A stretch of DNA of 64,000 nt from Incurvaria masculella. Its lineage: Eukaryota; Arthropoda; Insecta; Lepidoptera; Incurvariidae. Below the pieces are notes generated by a model that did not search any database, was not told the origin of the DNA, and was given only the letters and a program-made list of their open reading frames with translations. Below, in pieces: positions 1 to 12,700 of the stretch (positions are counted from its first letter, which is position 1; each line of letters opens with the position of its first letter). The position numbers were made by a program, and so were the translations under genes. The stretch spans positions 23,640,001 through 23,704,000 of the forward strand of contig OX335647.2 in NCBI GenBank assembly GCA_946894095.1, given 5' to 3'.

Positions 1-130
1 CTTCCCTCCCGCGCGACCCGCCTCGCCGCCGCCGCCGCCGCACCCCCCTTCGCCCGCCCCGCCGCACCCCCCTTCGCCCGCCGCCGCCGCCGCCCTCGCG
101 CACTCACCCACTGGCCTCTCCTTTGCCAAG
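1..130 (+). CDS. Partial internal exon of an unidentified gene (window starts inside it)
   Basis: Very GC-rich sequence open from base 2 to base 130, giving a Pro/Ala-rich stretch that ends in SPTGLSFAK and meets a GTATGC donor at 131. The phase is 0, which matches the exon at 1319. The join is inferred from phase and base composition only. I do not recognise the protein, and the low-complexity Pro/Ala run makes this end the weaker of the two exons. Confidence 0.4.
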
Positions 131-529
131 GTATGCAAATAAATAAACCCACTTTTGTAACTCGCTAGTAGACCTGGTCGGCAGATGCGTCTGCCTCACA
201 CCTCGACAACAGCGCCACCTCCTGGGTCTAACTATAGCCAAGAACCATTGAGGTGAACTCAAAGGTAAAATAATCCTCAAAAGTCAGTCAGCCGTTTTGG
301 AGAAGAATTACTAACACATGCTCAGCAGAATTTGGTATGCATAAAGATAAACGAATGCACCTTCTTTTTCATGAATTCACTCTGCTTCAACAACAACGTA
401 AATGGATATTATTTACATTTTTGCAAGGGTGATTTATTCCAGAAATCCCAATAATAAGTTATGGCAGCAGAATAAATGTCGTCATGTTTAATGATGTTCA
501 ACTAATGTATTGAAAGAGAGATATCCTTG

Positions 530-1165
530 GACGAGTCGTATTCACTACGTATAATATTCACAACGTATAATCTTATTTTTTTCCAAAAAATTAAAACCAT
601 GCATAACGTATAATAGTCACAACGTATAATGTTATACGTTGTGCATGAGTTTAAAAATAAAATAAACTCTTTGCATCATGCAGAACGTATAATAGTCACA
701 ACATATAATATTCCTAACATGAATTCACAAAAAAAGAAAACCATGCAGAACGTATAATATGCCAAGAAGCACTGCATAAAGCGCCCTAACAACGATACAT
801 TTAAGGCTGAAATTGCTACGAATCGATATCTGTTGAAGAGTAACAATTTGCTACAACGCTAATTGAGACGGTCGGAAAGTCGCGTGCGAGTATAATCTTT
901 AATCTTATAGCGATAAGGGCGCTTATCGTATGAAATATTTTAGGATTATATGATATGCATGGTTTTCTTTTTTTGTTAAATAAAGATCATAACATTATAC
1001 GTTGTGACTATTATACGTTATGCATGGAGAAATAAGTAATTTAATTTTTTGGACTTCTTCATGCACTACGTATAAGATTATACGATCTGCCGATTATACG
1101 TTGTGCATGGTTTTAAAATTTTGTTAAAATATGACATTATACGATCTGCATATTATACGTTATGC
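530..1165. mobile_element. Long inverted-repeat element built from AACGTATAAT boxes
   Basis: The two halves are inverted copies. A 39-bp segment at 597-635 (starting CCATGCATAACGTATAAT) recurs exactly as its reverse complement at 989-1027. At least ten AACGTATAAT or ATTATACGTT boxes lie along the element, and there is no coding frame. A second family member lies at 23820-23980. It looks like a non-autonomous hairpin transposon; exact ends are unclear. Confidence 0.55.
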
Positions 1166-1318
1166 CGTTCCCCCCCTTGGACTACGGAAGTATTAAAATT
1201 AGCAAAATGGCTGCCCCCACTTCTTTATAACTAAGTGTTGCGCTTCCCTGCACACAAGTTATGCACTTTCCTCCTGATGCCCACATTGATTGATCGCTGT
1301 TGTGTTCTCCGCGTGTAG

Positions 1319-1591
1319 ATGGCGGGCGCGGGTGGCGAGTGGCGCGTGCGCGCGCCGCGGCCGCCCTCCCCCGCCGCCGCGCCTTCCCCCGCCGGCGCGG
1401 AGGGCGCGGCGGAGGGCGAGGAGGGCGCGCCCCGCCCCGCGCTGCTGCTCAGCGACGCGATCGAGGCCGCGCTGCACTCGGCCGCCGCGCACGCCCCCGA
1501 CACCGCCGCGTCCACCGCGCACGGCAAGGGCGCCCGCAAGAAGAACAAGCCCAAGCTGCTCTTCTCGACGGGCGTGCAGCGCGCCGCATGA
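1319..1591 (+). CDS. Terminal coding exon of an unidentified GC-rich gene
   Basis: A 90-codon open stretch preceded by a pyrimidine-containing tract and the acceptor gcgtgtag. It may be a terminal exon joined in phase 0 to the exon ending at 130, so its first ATG need not be the start. The product is Ala/Pro/Glu-rich, has a short helix-like segment (LLLSDAIEAALHSAAA), and ends in a basic tail with ARKKNKPKLLFSTG just before TGA. Third positions are almost all G or C, unlike the surrounding AT-rich DNA, which argues for real coding sequence. Other frames here are also open because of the GC bias; this one was chosen for the splice acceptor, phase and terminal stop. No family is recognised. Confidence 0.5.
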   Translation: MAGAGGEWRVRAPRPPSPAAAPSPAGAEGAAEGEEGAPRPALLLSDAIEAALHSAAAHAPDTAASTAHGKGARKKNKPKLLFSTGVQRAA

Positions 1592-2215
1592 ACATCCGCT
1601 GTCATCACCTGTCCCAAGCTCGTCCCAGCTGTCACCTAAATTGGCGTTTACGGCAAACCGATCAACTGGCGTTTTCAAATGTATGAAGAAATTAAAGAGC
1701 GCGCGCAGTTTGTCGATTCCGCATTTTCATACAAATCTGACGTCCGATTTTGACTTTGACAGCTTGAAGAAGTAAAACCACAGAATATCTAGTAAAAACT
1801 TGTATGTAGTTTGACGTTTTTATGGAACTTCGAAGTTTAGGTGACAAGGGGGACTAGCAGCTCTGAATTAATTATAAAATTGATATACTAAAAATCTAAT
1901 TATTTTACTGCCGTTGCCGTACTTTGTTATCGAAATAATAACTAACTTTTACCAATGACGAGTGCTGTAAGCTTTACGATATTGATTGCATTATTTAAGA
2001 GCTCAATTTTATGTTACAAACATAAAATGTTTGTTAAATTTTGCAAAGCATTTTACAAACTATCTGATAATTAGGTTCAAGCAAATAGATTTTTTAGTCA
2101 AGATTGTATTTCTTGAATACAATATCAATATTTACAGGTGTTATGGTTTGTCATGAGCAGTGCATTTTCATAAATTTTCTTTTTTATATTAATAAAGGTG
2201 TAGAAGAAACAATGT
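1592..2215 (+). other. Probable 3' UTR of the preceding gene, with polyadenylation signal
   Basis: AT-rich sequence after the TGA. A MITE occupies 1632-1844. The first good AATAAA (2191-2196) is followed by a T-rich stretch from about 2212, consistent with cleavage near 2210. Downstream to about 3600 I see only AT-rich sequence with no gene. Confidence 0.35.
1632..1844. mobile_element. MITE, TCACCTAAATTGGCG family (copy 1)
   Basis: Begins TCACCTAAATTGGCGTTTAC and ends with the inverted terminus TTTAGGTGA. The internal sequence is nearly the same as the element at 44255-44570. It starts 40 bases after a stop codon, so it would be transcribed as 3' UTR of the unidentified gene. Confidence 0.65.
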
Positions 2216-3688
2216 TTTATTTTTATTGACAACATCATAAAATCTGTACAATTCTAATAACAATGTATTTAAAAAGCTTAATACTGTTGTGAAGTCAACT
2301 GTACACTGAGATATTTTTTTTTTTTAAGAAATGCCCATTTGCCAAACCACGACAAAAGAGACAACTTTTTCAATGTACAGTAATTTTGAATCTAAAAGAT
2401 AAATCAAAGAAATTAAAACATACTGTCTGGCATTTCTAGTTTCTTTCTGTTCAGTCCAGAAGCCCAATTCTGCTAATTGATAACTGCGTGCGTTATGTTT
2501 GTGTTTTGTCAAAGCTGCGTTTGTGTTTTGTTCGCAAACTCAACGCGCGCTCCGTGTTTTCGTGGCCGCATGTTTTGCCGAAAACTTGCGGTATTTGTCA
2601 AATTAAATGGTATCGGTACCTATAAATCGATGTTTCCTTTACAAATTTCATGCATTTGTGTTATTAGATTAAAATTATCTTTTTACGTACATATTTTCAC
2701 AAAGTAGGTAATTCGTTTCTGACTCCTAATGCAAATTAAACATAGACTACGTAAATATATATGAAGAAAAACTATTTTATCACCATTTTAATCACATAAA
2801 TTGGCATTATCTAAAAACCTACTGGCAAATAAATCACATCCATATTTTTTGTACTACATATGTATGCATGCAAGTATAGGCAAATGAAAGTAGTCGAGCG
2901 CCTCACAGGTTTATACTTGCTTCAAAGCATTGCTTCGCCGAACTGCAAATACCACTTTTCTATATTACGGTAGTATATCATTGTCTCTTTCTTTGCGGAT
3001 GTCATATTTGAGTTTGAAAATAACTGTTAAATTCCTGACAGCTTATTTTACACTTTAGGCGGCGCGGAAGACAAACCACTCCATAGACAATAAGGCCCAG
3101 AACACACGGTGAAACGCAACTGCAACAAAACCCTTTGGAAATTATTGATTAGAAACCAGTTTCAACCATTTTCCACACACACTGCAACCACAATAATTTC
3201 GGGTTTCTTTGAGAAAAGACGTTTGTTGTCTAACGGTTTCAACCATAAGTTTTTAAAAAATTATGTACAGCGACGGTGTAAATCTAAGAACATATAGGAA
3301 AGGTTGTTCGGGAGTACAAAAGGCACTCTCCAGATGAAAATGATCAATTTCCAGGAATATGTACTGAAGTTTCTTGCGAAGAGTTTTGGATGAAATGTGT
3401 GTGTTTGTATTATGTTTTGCTCAAAAAATATTTGTGATGCAGCGTTTTTTTTAAGACGAACTTCATTAAAAATTTATTTCGATCTCGACGTACCAATGAA
3501 CCTCTCCAAAATTTTAAGCAGTGTCGCCTCGGTCATCAAGGCTTAGCCAACTCTTGATTGTATCTGTGTACATCGTAAGACCCAACCCAACAGTTAATAC
3601 TCGGTATTTCTTAAAATATTTTATTAGCGAAAAGTAGAAAATAAATTGACATCAAATTGAATATACGGGGAGGTGGAGGACCAGAACC

Positions 3689-3751
3689 TCACTCCTTTAT
3701 TCTGCGAAAATATCTCTTGCCTGCCGTCTTGCTCTTCTCGTGAATCAGCGT
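3689..3751 (-). CDS. FABP-A exon 4 (C-terminus)
   Basis: After a TTTCAG acceptor the exon encodes 20 residues (TLIHEKSKTAGKRYFRRIKE) and TGA. It differs from FABP-B exon 4 by two replacements, T-to-I and M-to-I. It is separated from exon 3 by 11.6 kb of mostly mobile DNA. An AATAAA on this strand (3625-3620) lies about 65 bases past the stop and is the likely polyadenylation signal. Confidence 0.82.
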   Translation of the reverse strand, partial: TLIHEKSKTAGKRYFRRIKE

Positions 3752-6700
3752 CTGAAACATAACATATAGGTACATATACTTATGTTCACTAAAGCATAAT
3801 CCATTTTGGCGCTGAGAAAAGATTTGAATCGCAGGAAACCGCGAGGGATTTTGTGAACCACCAAAGCTATACTGCCCTCCTTATTAAAAAGGCGGTAACT
3901 ACATATGTGCCTGAAATGTAGTTACCGCCTTTTTAATAAGGAGGGCAATATAGCAAAACCACTCCATTGCCAATTTATACCTACAATACGACCATACCAG
4001 TAGTGGCATGGGGGACGCATCATAAAGTCCAAAAAGAACAAGGTCCAAAACCCATAGCGTTCAAAATGCTTACGAATACGGATATTTTTAAATGGGTTAG
4101 GTTAGGTTAGATTATATGCATTTTGTAATACACACGAAAAATACATACTCTTAGACGTTCTGGGTTTTGGACCTTATGTTTTTTGGACTTTATGAAGGCG
4201 ACCCGTGGCATGGAGCGAGAGCCTCGTTGTTTTGTCCTTTTTATTAACTTTAGTGGAGTTATGGTCCAAACGTTAACCACGTATTCCTTGACATATTTGG
4301 TGCAAAACAGGTAGATAACATTTAGTTATACGTCTTAAACTTCGCCACCGTCCGCCACTGCGCCCCGACCAATGCAAACTAAATTTGACAGACATTTTAC
4401 CATTTACCAGAAACTGAATAACTGGAAAAAGCATGAAACGACGATTTAGATTGAACGAGGTAATCATGCAAGACTATTAGCATCGTCCGAGGCATCGACG
4501 TACGAAATTATATCGATGGCTACGAGAATATTTGCTGAAAGAACTTAATATTGGCACCTAGGCCATCAAGGTAAAAACGAAATGAATTGCAAGAAATTAC
4601 TGTTTCGGGGTAAAATCTATGGATATATGGGTTACACGGTTAAATAATTCTTATAGATTTGGTTGCTCTCAATCCATTACACTTTAAATTTTCTGTCAGT
4701 GGTAGCATTTCAAGGGTTATAAAGTTAAAATAGAAGTGATTCGGTCCCAAATAAATGTACTAGATAACTACATGTGAATCTGCATATGGTAAGATCGCAG
4801 CGAGCTTCGTAGAACTGAAAGACAACAGCATCCTCCCTACTAGAGAAAACCGGCCAAGTGCTAGTCAGACTCGCACACGAAGGGTTCCGTACCATCGTAC
4901 AAGATTTAACACAAAATAAATACGTTTTTTGTATGGGACCCCCCTTTAATTTTTATTATTTTTTATTTTACCTATTTGTTGTTATAGCGGCAAAATAAAT
5001 ACACACTGTGAAAATTTCAGCTGCCTTCCTATTACGGTTCGTGAGATACAGCTACTATTAGATACAGCCCTGTGACAGACGGACGGGCGGACGGACATAG
5101 GAGGCTTAGGGCCGAGTGCGCGAAAGGACAAAAAATCAAAATCAACGTCAAAGTATGATCAAACACGTCACTTTGTGTAGACAGTATGGAAGGAACTCTA
5201 GGCGGATCCCTAAAAGTGACGTGTTTGAATATTGATTAACTCGGCCGTCTCTTCGTGCAACCGGGGCTTAGTAATAGGGTTCACCCTTTGGGTACGGAGC
5301 CCTAAAAACGATCAATTACGCTTTCGAGTGTGTGAGGGCGGTGCGCAGGAGACGGAGGGGATTCATTCCGTTTCGGACAGCCGGACGGTGCGCGTCACGG
5401 GCGCAACGACGCGACGCGACGGGCGGCGGCACTATTCCGTGGGCGGCGGCAACGCTATTTTCTTAACCATTAAAATATTTCGAGGACTTTGAAGGTGTTT
5501 CGATATTCGATCAGTGATTGTGTGAGCTGTGCTAGGGAGAGAGTACATTAATTATAGGTTTGTGATAGTGAAAGACTATTCCTGAGGAGGCCAAACGACC
5601 TGAACGAGCTGAGCGGATGGGGACGTGTTGCAAGCAGATGGCTGGGATGAGTGATCTTTCATTACACTGTTTATTGACTGATTGATTTTATTGCTGTTGT
5701 AGGATTATTTAACCGTCGCGCATTGGCGAAATTAATTAGGTATTATTATATACATTACGTGACCAATTATTCATCGCATCATGATTCGAATTGACTTATG
5801 ACTTCTACGACGTTTTATTATTATTCGATGTTGCGTGTAAAATTCTCGCCTTATGACGACATCGTTAAGGCTCCGTATGAAGCTAGACAAATTCCCGATT
5901 TCCCCCCCACCGCTCCGCTAGACGCCGAAGCGGCAGTGGCGCCGTGAATCTTAGGACAAAACTGAAATGAGATATTGTTAGAGCGACACCTATACGCCGT
6001 CGCGGGAACTTCGTGAAAGTTGTATCGATCCCGCGGCAAGTCGTCAATGATCATACAACCAATCACAAGGCTCGAGATCACCCGCCATATTATTCACATT
6101 GCTGCTAGAAAACAGCCACCATTTCGTCAGATCTCTACTTCATGAAAGGATTTACTATTTTCACATTGATCGTCAGTAGCTGGTTGGTGTAGCGCGTGAG
6201 ACGTCTTATCTACAGTTATTGTTCGATTGTTCGAATCCTGTAGGTTACAATTTTTTTTTTCTGTTTTTTTTACTTTTTATTGTTAATGGTGTATAGTATA
6301 TAATTATAGCGTGGGTTAGACTTAATTGATTTACACATATAAAAAAATATTACATAATAATAGGTTTTGGTAAAAGTTTTTACCTGAGAAACAATTTTAA
6401 AAAGTATAAACGTCATTTGATACAATAAAAAGTAAAATAACACTTTTAAAAAGGATAAACGTGAGACGATGGAGAAATAATTTCCATACAACGAGCGCGC
6501 AAAAAATGACGCCACGCGACTTACCGTGGATCGCCGTTCATAGCGCCGTAGCGCAGTGATGAAAACGGAGAAAAATCTCATTTTTTGTCTTCCAAATTGA
6601 TAGGTAAATTGATAAAAATAAGAATTATTTTTCAATAAACCTGATGGTCGTTACGTCATTCTTCATTAGTAGTGAGAGCCGAAACAAAGGCCAAATTCCT

Positions 6701-9700
6701 CCCGCGGCACAAGCAGGTACCTACGTCGCTTATTCCAAGGAATGTGACAAGTAGTGTCGACACTTTTTAGGGTTCCGTACCCAAAGGGTGAAAACGGAAC
6801 CCTATTACTAAGCCTCTGCTCTCCGTCCGTCCGTCCGTCCGTCCATCCGTCTGTCCGTCCGTCCGTCTGTCCGTCCGTCCGTCCGTCCGTCCGTCCGTCC
6901 GTCCGTCCGTCCGTCCGTCCGTCCGTCCGTCCGTCTGTCACAGGGCTCTATCTCATGAACCGTAATAGGTAGGCAGCTGAAATTTTCACAGAGTGTGTAT
7001 TTATTTTGCCGCTATAACAACAAATAGGTAAATTAAAAAAATATATAAAAATTAAAGGGGGGCCCATACAAAAGAAACGTGATTTTTGGTGTTGATGGTA
7101 CGGAACCCTTCGTGTGCGAGTCCGACTCGCACTTGGCCCGTTTTTTTAGTTCAATTTGCTCTCCTGTGGTCGCCTGGTACGCAGTATCCTCTATTTAGCT
7201 GCTATTTGCTGTGGGAGCGAGTGCCGCGTCTTTTGTCGTTTGAACATCTTTTTTTCGACGTTGCCAACGGTGTCGTCGTTGTTCGTCGTTGTTGATGTCA
7301 AAAACGGAACCCTATTACTGCGTGCAATTGTATTCGGTGCGGTGCGTACCTAGTTATGCGCTGCTCGTCGATTGTGCGCGGCGCGTACAATTGCGTGAGG
7401 TCGCGTATGCGCGCTCGTCGATTGTATCTCGTTCACTCGCGTCAGTCGCGCGGTCGCGCCGCGCCGAAGTGTCTTATAATATTTGGACGCTCGTCCGCTC
7501 CGCTGTAGCGCCACAGAGCAGCGTGAATCGAATAACGGGAACAATCGAATAATTCGATTGTTTTTATTCGCAATCGCCTATAGCTAGTCTACGACCAGTG
7601 TTTCCAATGATATAACGAAAACAAATTTTGACATGACAGACAGGCAGATCAGGTCGGGGCGTTTATATTGAGTGGTCGCTTGATGGGTCTAAGACCAGTG
7701 TTTCCCATGATATAACAAAAAACAATTTTGACATGACAGACAGGTAGATTAGGTCGGGGCGTTAATTTTGAGTGGTCGCATGATGGGTCTACGACCAGTG
7801 TTTTCCATGATATAACGAAAACAAATTTTGACATGACAGACGGGTAGATCAGGTCGGGACGTTTACTTTGAGTGGTCGCATCATGGGTCTACGACCAGTG
7901 TTTCCCAAGATATAACGAAAACTAATTTTGACATGACAGACAGGTAGATCAGGTCGGGGCGTTTATTTTGAGTGGTCGCATGATGGGTCTACTACCAGTG
8001 TTTCCCATGATATAACGAAAAAAAATTTTGACATGACAGGAAGTTAGATCAGGTCGGGGCGTTTATTTTGAGTGGTTGCATGATGGGTCTGCGACCAGTG
8101 TTTCCCATGATATAACGAAAACTAATTTTGACATGACAGACAGGTAGATCAGGTCGGGGCGTTTATTTTGAGTGGTCGCATGATGGGTCTAAGACCAGTG
8201 TTTCCCATGATATAACAAAAAACAATTTTGACATGACAGACGGGTAGATCAGGTCGGGGCGTTTATTTTGAGTGGTCGCATGATGGGTCTACGACCAGTG
8301 TTTCCCATGATATAACGAAAACAAATTTCGACATGACAGACGGGTAGATCAGGTCGGGACGTTTACTTTGAGTGGTCGCATCATGGGTCTACGACCAGTG
8401 TTTCCCAAGATATAACGAAAACTAATTTTGACATGACAGACAGGTAGATCAGGTCGGGGCGTTTATTTTGAGTGGTCGCATGATGGGTCTACAACCAGTG
8501 TTTCCCATGATATAACGAAAAAAAAATTTGACATGACAGGAAGTTAGACCAGGTCGGGGCGTTTATTTTGAGTGGTCGCATGATGGATTTACGACCAGTG
8601 TTTCCCAAGCTAAAACGACAACAAATTTTGACATGACAGACAGGTAGATCAGGTCCGGGCGTTTATTTTGAGTGGTCGCATGATGGGTCTACGACCAGTG
8701 TTTCCCATGATATAACGAAAACAAATTTTGACATGACAGACAGGTAGATCAGGTCGGGGCGTTTATTTTGAGTGGTCGCATGATGGGTCTACGACAAATG
8801 TTTCCCCAGATATAGCGAAAACATATTTGTACAACACATGAAATTGAACTGAACCGTTCCTCCGAGAAATATTGGAGTTTCTTTTCGTCATAGAATATGT
8901 CAAAAACTAACGGTCGAAGCCCGACTTCTACCCACCCTAACTATTCAATGAAATAAATATTATTATTATCACATTTTCTGGAAAAAAAAAACCGGCCAAG
9001 TGGTATTCGGACTCGCACACGAAGGGTTCCGTACCATTGTACAAGTATTAACACAAAAATAACGTTTTTTGTGTTAAAAACCCCATTTATTTTTTATTAT
9101 TATTTTATTTTAGCTATTTGTTGTTATAGCGGTAAAATAAATACACACTCCGTGAACATTTCACTGCCTACCTAAGGCCCTGTGACAGACGGACGGACGG
9201 ACGGACAGCGGAGGCTTAGTAATAGGGTTTCGTTTTCACCCTTCGGGTACGGTACCCTAAAAACGAACCAACAAAACAAAACATATTATTTATGTTATTT
9301 ATTCTTTTCACGGAGTTTTCCTTCTGTTCATGTTATTAATTATTCTGTGCCGCCGACAAAACTACAAAAATCCGCCCGCCGAGCTATCTGCCAAGGTCAT
9401 GTGACTTGTCCTGTTGCGACCGCAATGGACGTACTTGTGGACGCACGTTCCATGTGGAGGCGGATATTTGCGGCAGACCCAATGCTCGTAGTGTCCGCTA
9501 GGCTTGAGAAGGAGAATTTAGCACGAATACGTAATGACAGTCGTGGCACAACGGTATTGGTGTCGTATTTTTGCTGCGAAGTTCAGAACCACACAAATCT
9601 GAGTTCGGTTCCTGGAAACATCACATTTTTTATATTACAATAAATAATTTTTTTTATGATATTTTTATTTATTTATATCTTGCTAACCGAAAGTTACTAA

Positions 9701-12700
9701 CTAGTGTCAAAAGTTTCGGCTTTAGACCTCAATAACATTTGATTGAGAATTTTACAGCGCCATCTATGGAGTTGAGCTAAATGCTCGTAGGTGTTTGGTT
9801 CGGAACTGTGTTCCAGCTAGAGTTGCGATTTCGAAACCTCCGCCACGCGCCGCGTCCCGCGCCGATGCGGAGAGGCGTGCGCCCGCTTCGAAGCATCGCA
9901 GCGGACTGAGGTTACCGAAATGGCGATAGATAGTCGCCAAGAGAACGAAAGGGAAAGGGATACTTTACGGTGCTCAGAAATTTTGTCGTAAGTCCAAAAT
10001 TCATTTTTTTGATGCTTTGAATGAAAAATTGTATCCAAATGCAACAATAATCATTCAAAAATTTGAAAATCATGATGCAAATATAATGTGAGATTACTAG
10101 CACTGTAATTAATACCAATTTTGAGAAATTAAGCATTATGTGAAAAAATCGACCTATTTTCGCGATTTTTTTCTATCGGGCCAATGTTATGCTATTGGAA
10201 CAATAATCATTCAGATTAAGCGGATATAAGTCAAGTTTCATGTAACGCAATTTTAGCATGATTAGTTCAATGTTCTCTGAGTAATTAAGACAAAGCTAAG
10301 TGCGATTTAGCGTCATACGGAGCCTTAATCATAATCATAATTTTACATTCGTCAGTTTGTGAAAACTATTTACATAGTAATATATTAGATGGCTGGCATG
10401 GTATTTTCAAACAAACTGATATTCGTCATGAACTGTTGCATACGACGTGAATTGTTGATTCTCGTCAAATCAAATCAAATCAAAATGTTTTTATTTCGGC
10501 GAGCATTATCGGTGGAAAAATCCATCATGCTATAGAAATAGTCAATTACAATATTAAATTTTCAAAAAGTTCACATCAAAAATATAGAAAGCAATAAAAT
10601 GATAAAATTAAGTAATTAAAAATACATTAAGAATATAAATTCAGTCACTGTAGAAACTAAAGACATATCACGAATAAAACAATACTAATAATAATAGGAA
10701 TAACAACAACAGCAACAACAATGAAAACAATAGAAATAGATAAAAAAAAAGCGATGCCTTTAGGCAATTGTCATTTCAAAATATTCTTGCAAGGAATATG
10801 TAACATTTTGGGTTAAAAAAAATTTCATTCTTTTTTTGAACTTAACTGGAGCCAAAGACCTGATTGCTGGAGATATGTGATTATACATCTTTACTTTTGT
10901 CAAATCTCCATGACTATCGGCTTTACGTAATCTATTGTAGGGTAATAACAGCGATTTGGAATCTTTGGCTCTAGTTCTGTATGTGTGTTTCTGTGAAGCA
11001 ATGGAAAACTCGTCAAGGTGTGTGTGTACATAAGTTAAACATTCAAGAATATATTGACCTATTACAGTTATTATTCTAGATGTAGAAAATAGCGGTCTGC
11101 ACGATGCCTTTCTGTTAACTCCATGTAATATACGGAGGGCACTCTTTTGTTTCCTCAGTACTCTGATCATTTCCACAGCGTTTCCCCAAACCAGAATACC
11201 ATAGGTTAGTTGCGCGTGAAAATAGGCATAATAAATCATTTTGAGCATATTTTCTTCTACTAATGGTTTGATCTGCTTGAGAGCGTATAAACAAGACGAT
11301 AGCTTTTTGCACACAATATCTATCTGCCTATCCCATTTGAGTTGGGCATCTATGTGTATACCTAGAAATTTCGTGCTTTTGGAATTAGTGGAATTGACAT
11401 TAACTTTATCTTTACGGATAGAGAAATTCACTACTACAGTTTTATTTTTATTCAGTGAAATTCCATTAATGGAGAACCATCTAGACACATTTTCCATTAT
11501 GGATATACACTTATTTTCTAGTATTTGGTTGTTGCAAGCAGCGACTGAGAGGCTAGTATCATCAGCAAATAATGTGCTTTTGCAGAGTTCGCTTGCGACA
11601 GTAGGAAGATCATTTATGTACACAAGGAAAAGTAGTGGGCCTAAGATTGATCCTTGTGGTACTCCTTGTGTAATGTCAGCCCAATCTGAAAATGCTTCTC
11701 CTACATGTACACGCTGTTTTCGATTGCTAAGGTATGATTCCATAATTTTAAAAACTCCACCTCTAACGCCATAGTGTTCAAGCTTTGCTAAAAGTATGTC
11801 GTGGCGTACACAGTCAAAAGCCTTGGATAAGTCGCAGAAAATTCCACAGGTTTTCTGCGACGTATCCAGTGCTTTCCAAATATTTTTAACGAAGCTGTAG
11901 ACCGCAAGCGATGTAGAGCATCCACTTCTGAACCCGAATTGATCCTTTGAAAGAGTCCCGTTTTTAGTGAAGAAATCCATCAGTCTATTATAGATTATTG
12001 TTTCCAGCAGTTTGGATAGTACAGGTAACAAACTGATGGGTCTGTAATTATTCATATCTAAGCTGGTGCCCTTTTTGAGAACAGGGACTACTTTCGCTAG
12101 TTTTAAGCTGTCAGGGAAGATGCCAGCTTTTAGTGCTCGATGAAATAATTCCAAAATTGGTGCAGATAGCTCTTTTTCACAATGCTTTAATACTTTAGAG
12201 GAGAGCCCAAATACATCTTGACTGCTCTTGTCCTTCAGTCGCTTAAAAGATTCTCTTAACTCAGCTTGAGTTAGTGGTAGGAAGTTTATAGACTGGTCAC
12301 TATATGGTATACTGGTATTTAAGTAATCAATAGCTTTGCTTAAATCGATATCTATGCCCTTTGTGAGTTCAATAGGAGCATTGAGGAAAAAGTCATTAAA
12401 TTGATGTGCTATTTGTTTATCGTCAGTTATGGAGTTTTCTCCAATTTGAATCTTATTTATTCTAGCTGTTTTCCCAATCGGTTTTTGTTCTTTTTTAATT
12501 ATATACCACATACTTTTTACTATATTGTGTGATTGACGAATTTGTTTAGTATTGGCCAGCCTTTTGGCACAGTTTATAGCTTTTCTATAGATCCGTTTAT
12601 AAGTACTTACAAATGTCTTAAGTTTTGAACTGTTATTGAGTTTAAGTTCATGGTGCAAGTTTTTTAATTTACAGGCAGATATTATTATACCTGGTGTAAT

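Noticed and set aside
1231..1775. Alternative open frames overlapping 1319-1591 on both strands
   Set aside because: GC-rich DNA leaves all frames open. Only the 1319-1591 frame has a matching acceptor, phase and terminal stop.
3866..3954. MicroRNA precursor
   Set aside because: The stem is almost perfectly paired over 39 bp with an 11-base loop, more like a palindromic element than a microRNA. No conserved mature sequence is recognised.
6666..6972. Open frames made of TDGR or PSVR repeats (also near 9182, 53000 and 62540-62952)
   Set aside because: They are read-through of (CCGT)n inside an interspersed repeat.
7581..8835. CRISPR-like array of regular repeats
   Set aside because: The whole 100-bp unit is repeated, with no unique spacers and no cas genes, and the host is a eukaryote. 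The same applies to 47560-47815 and 32395-33640.
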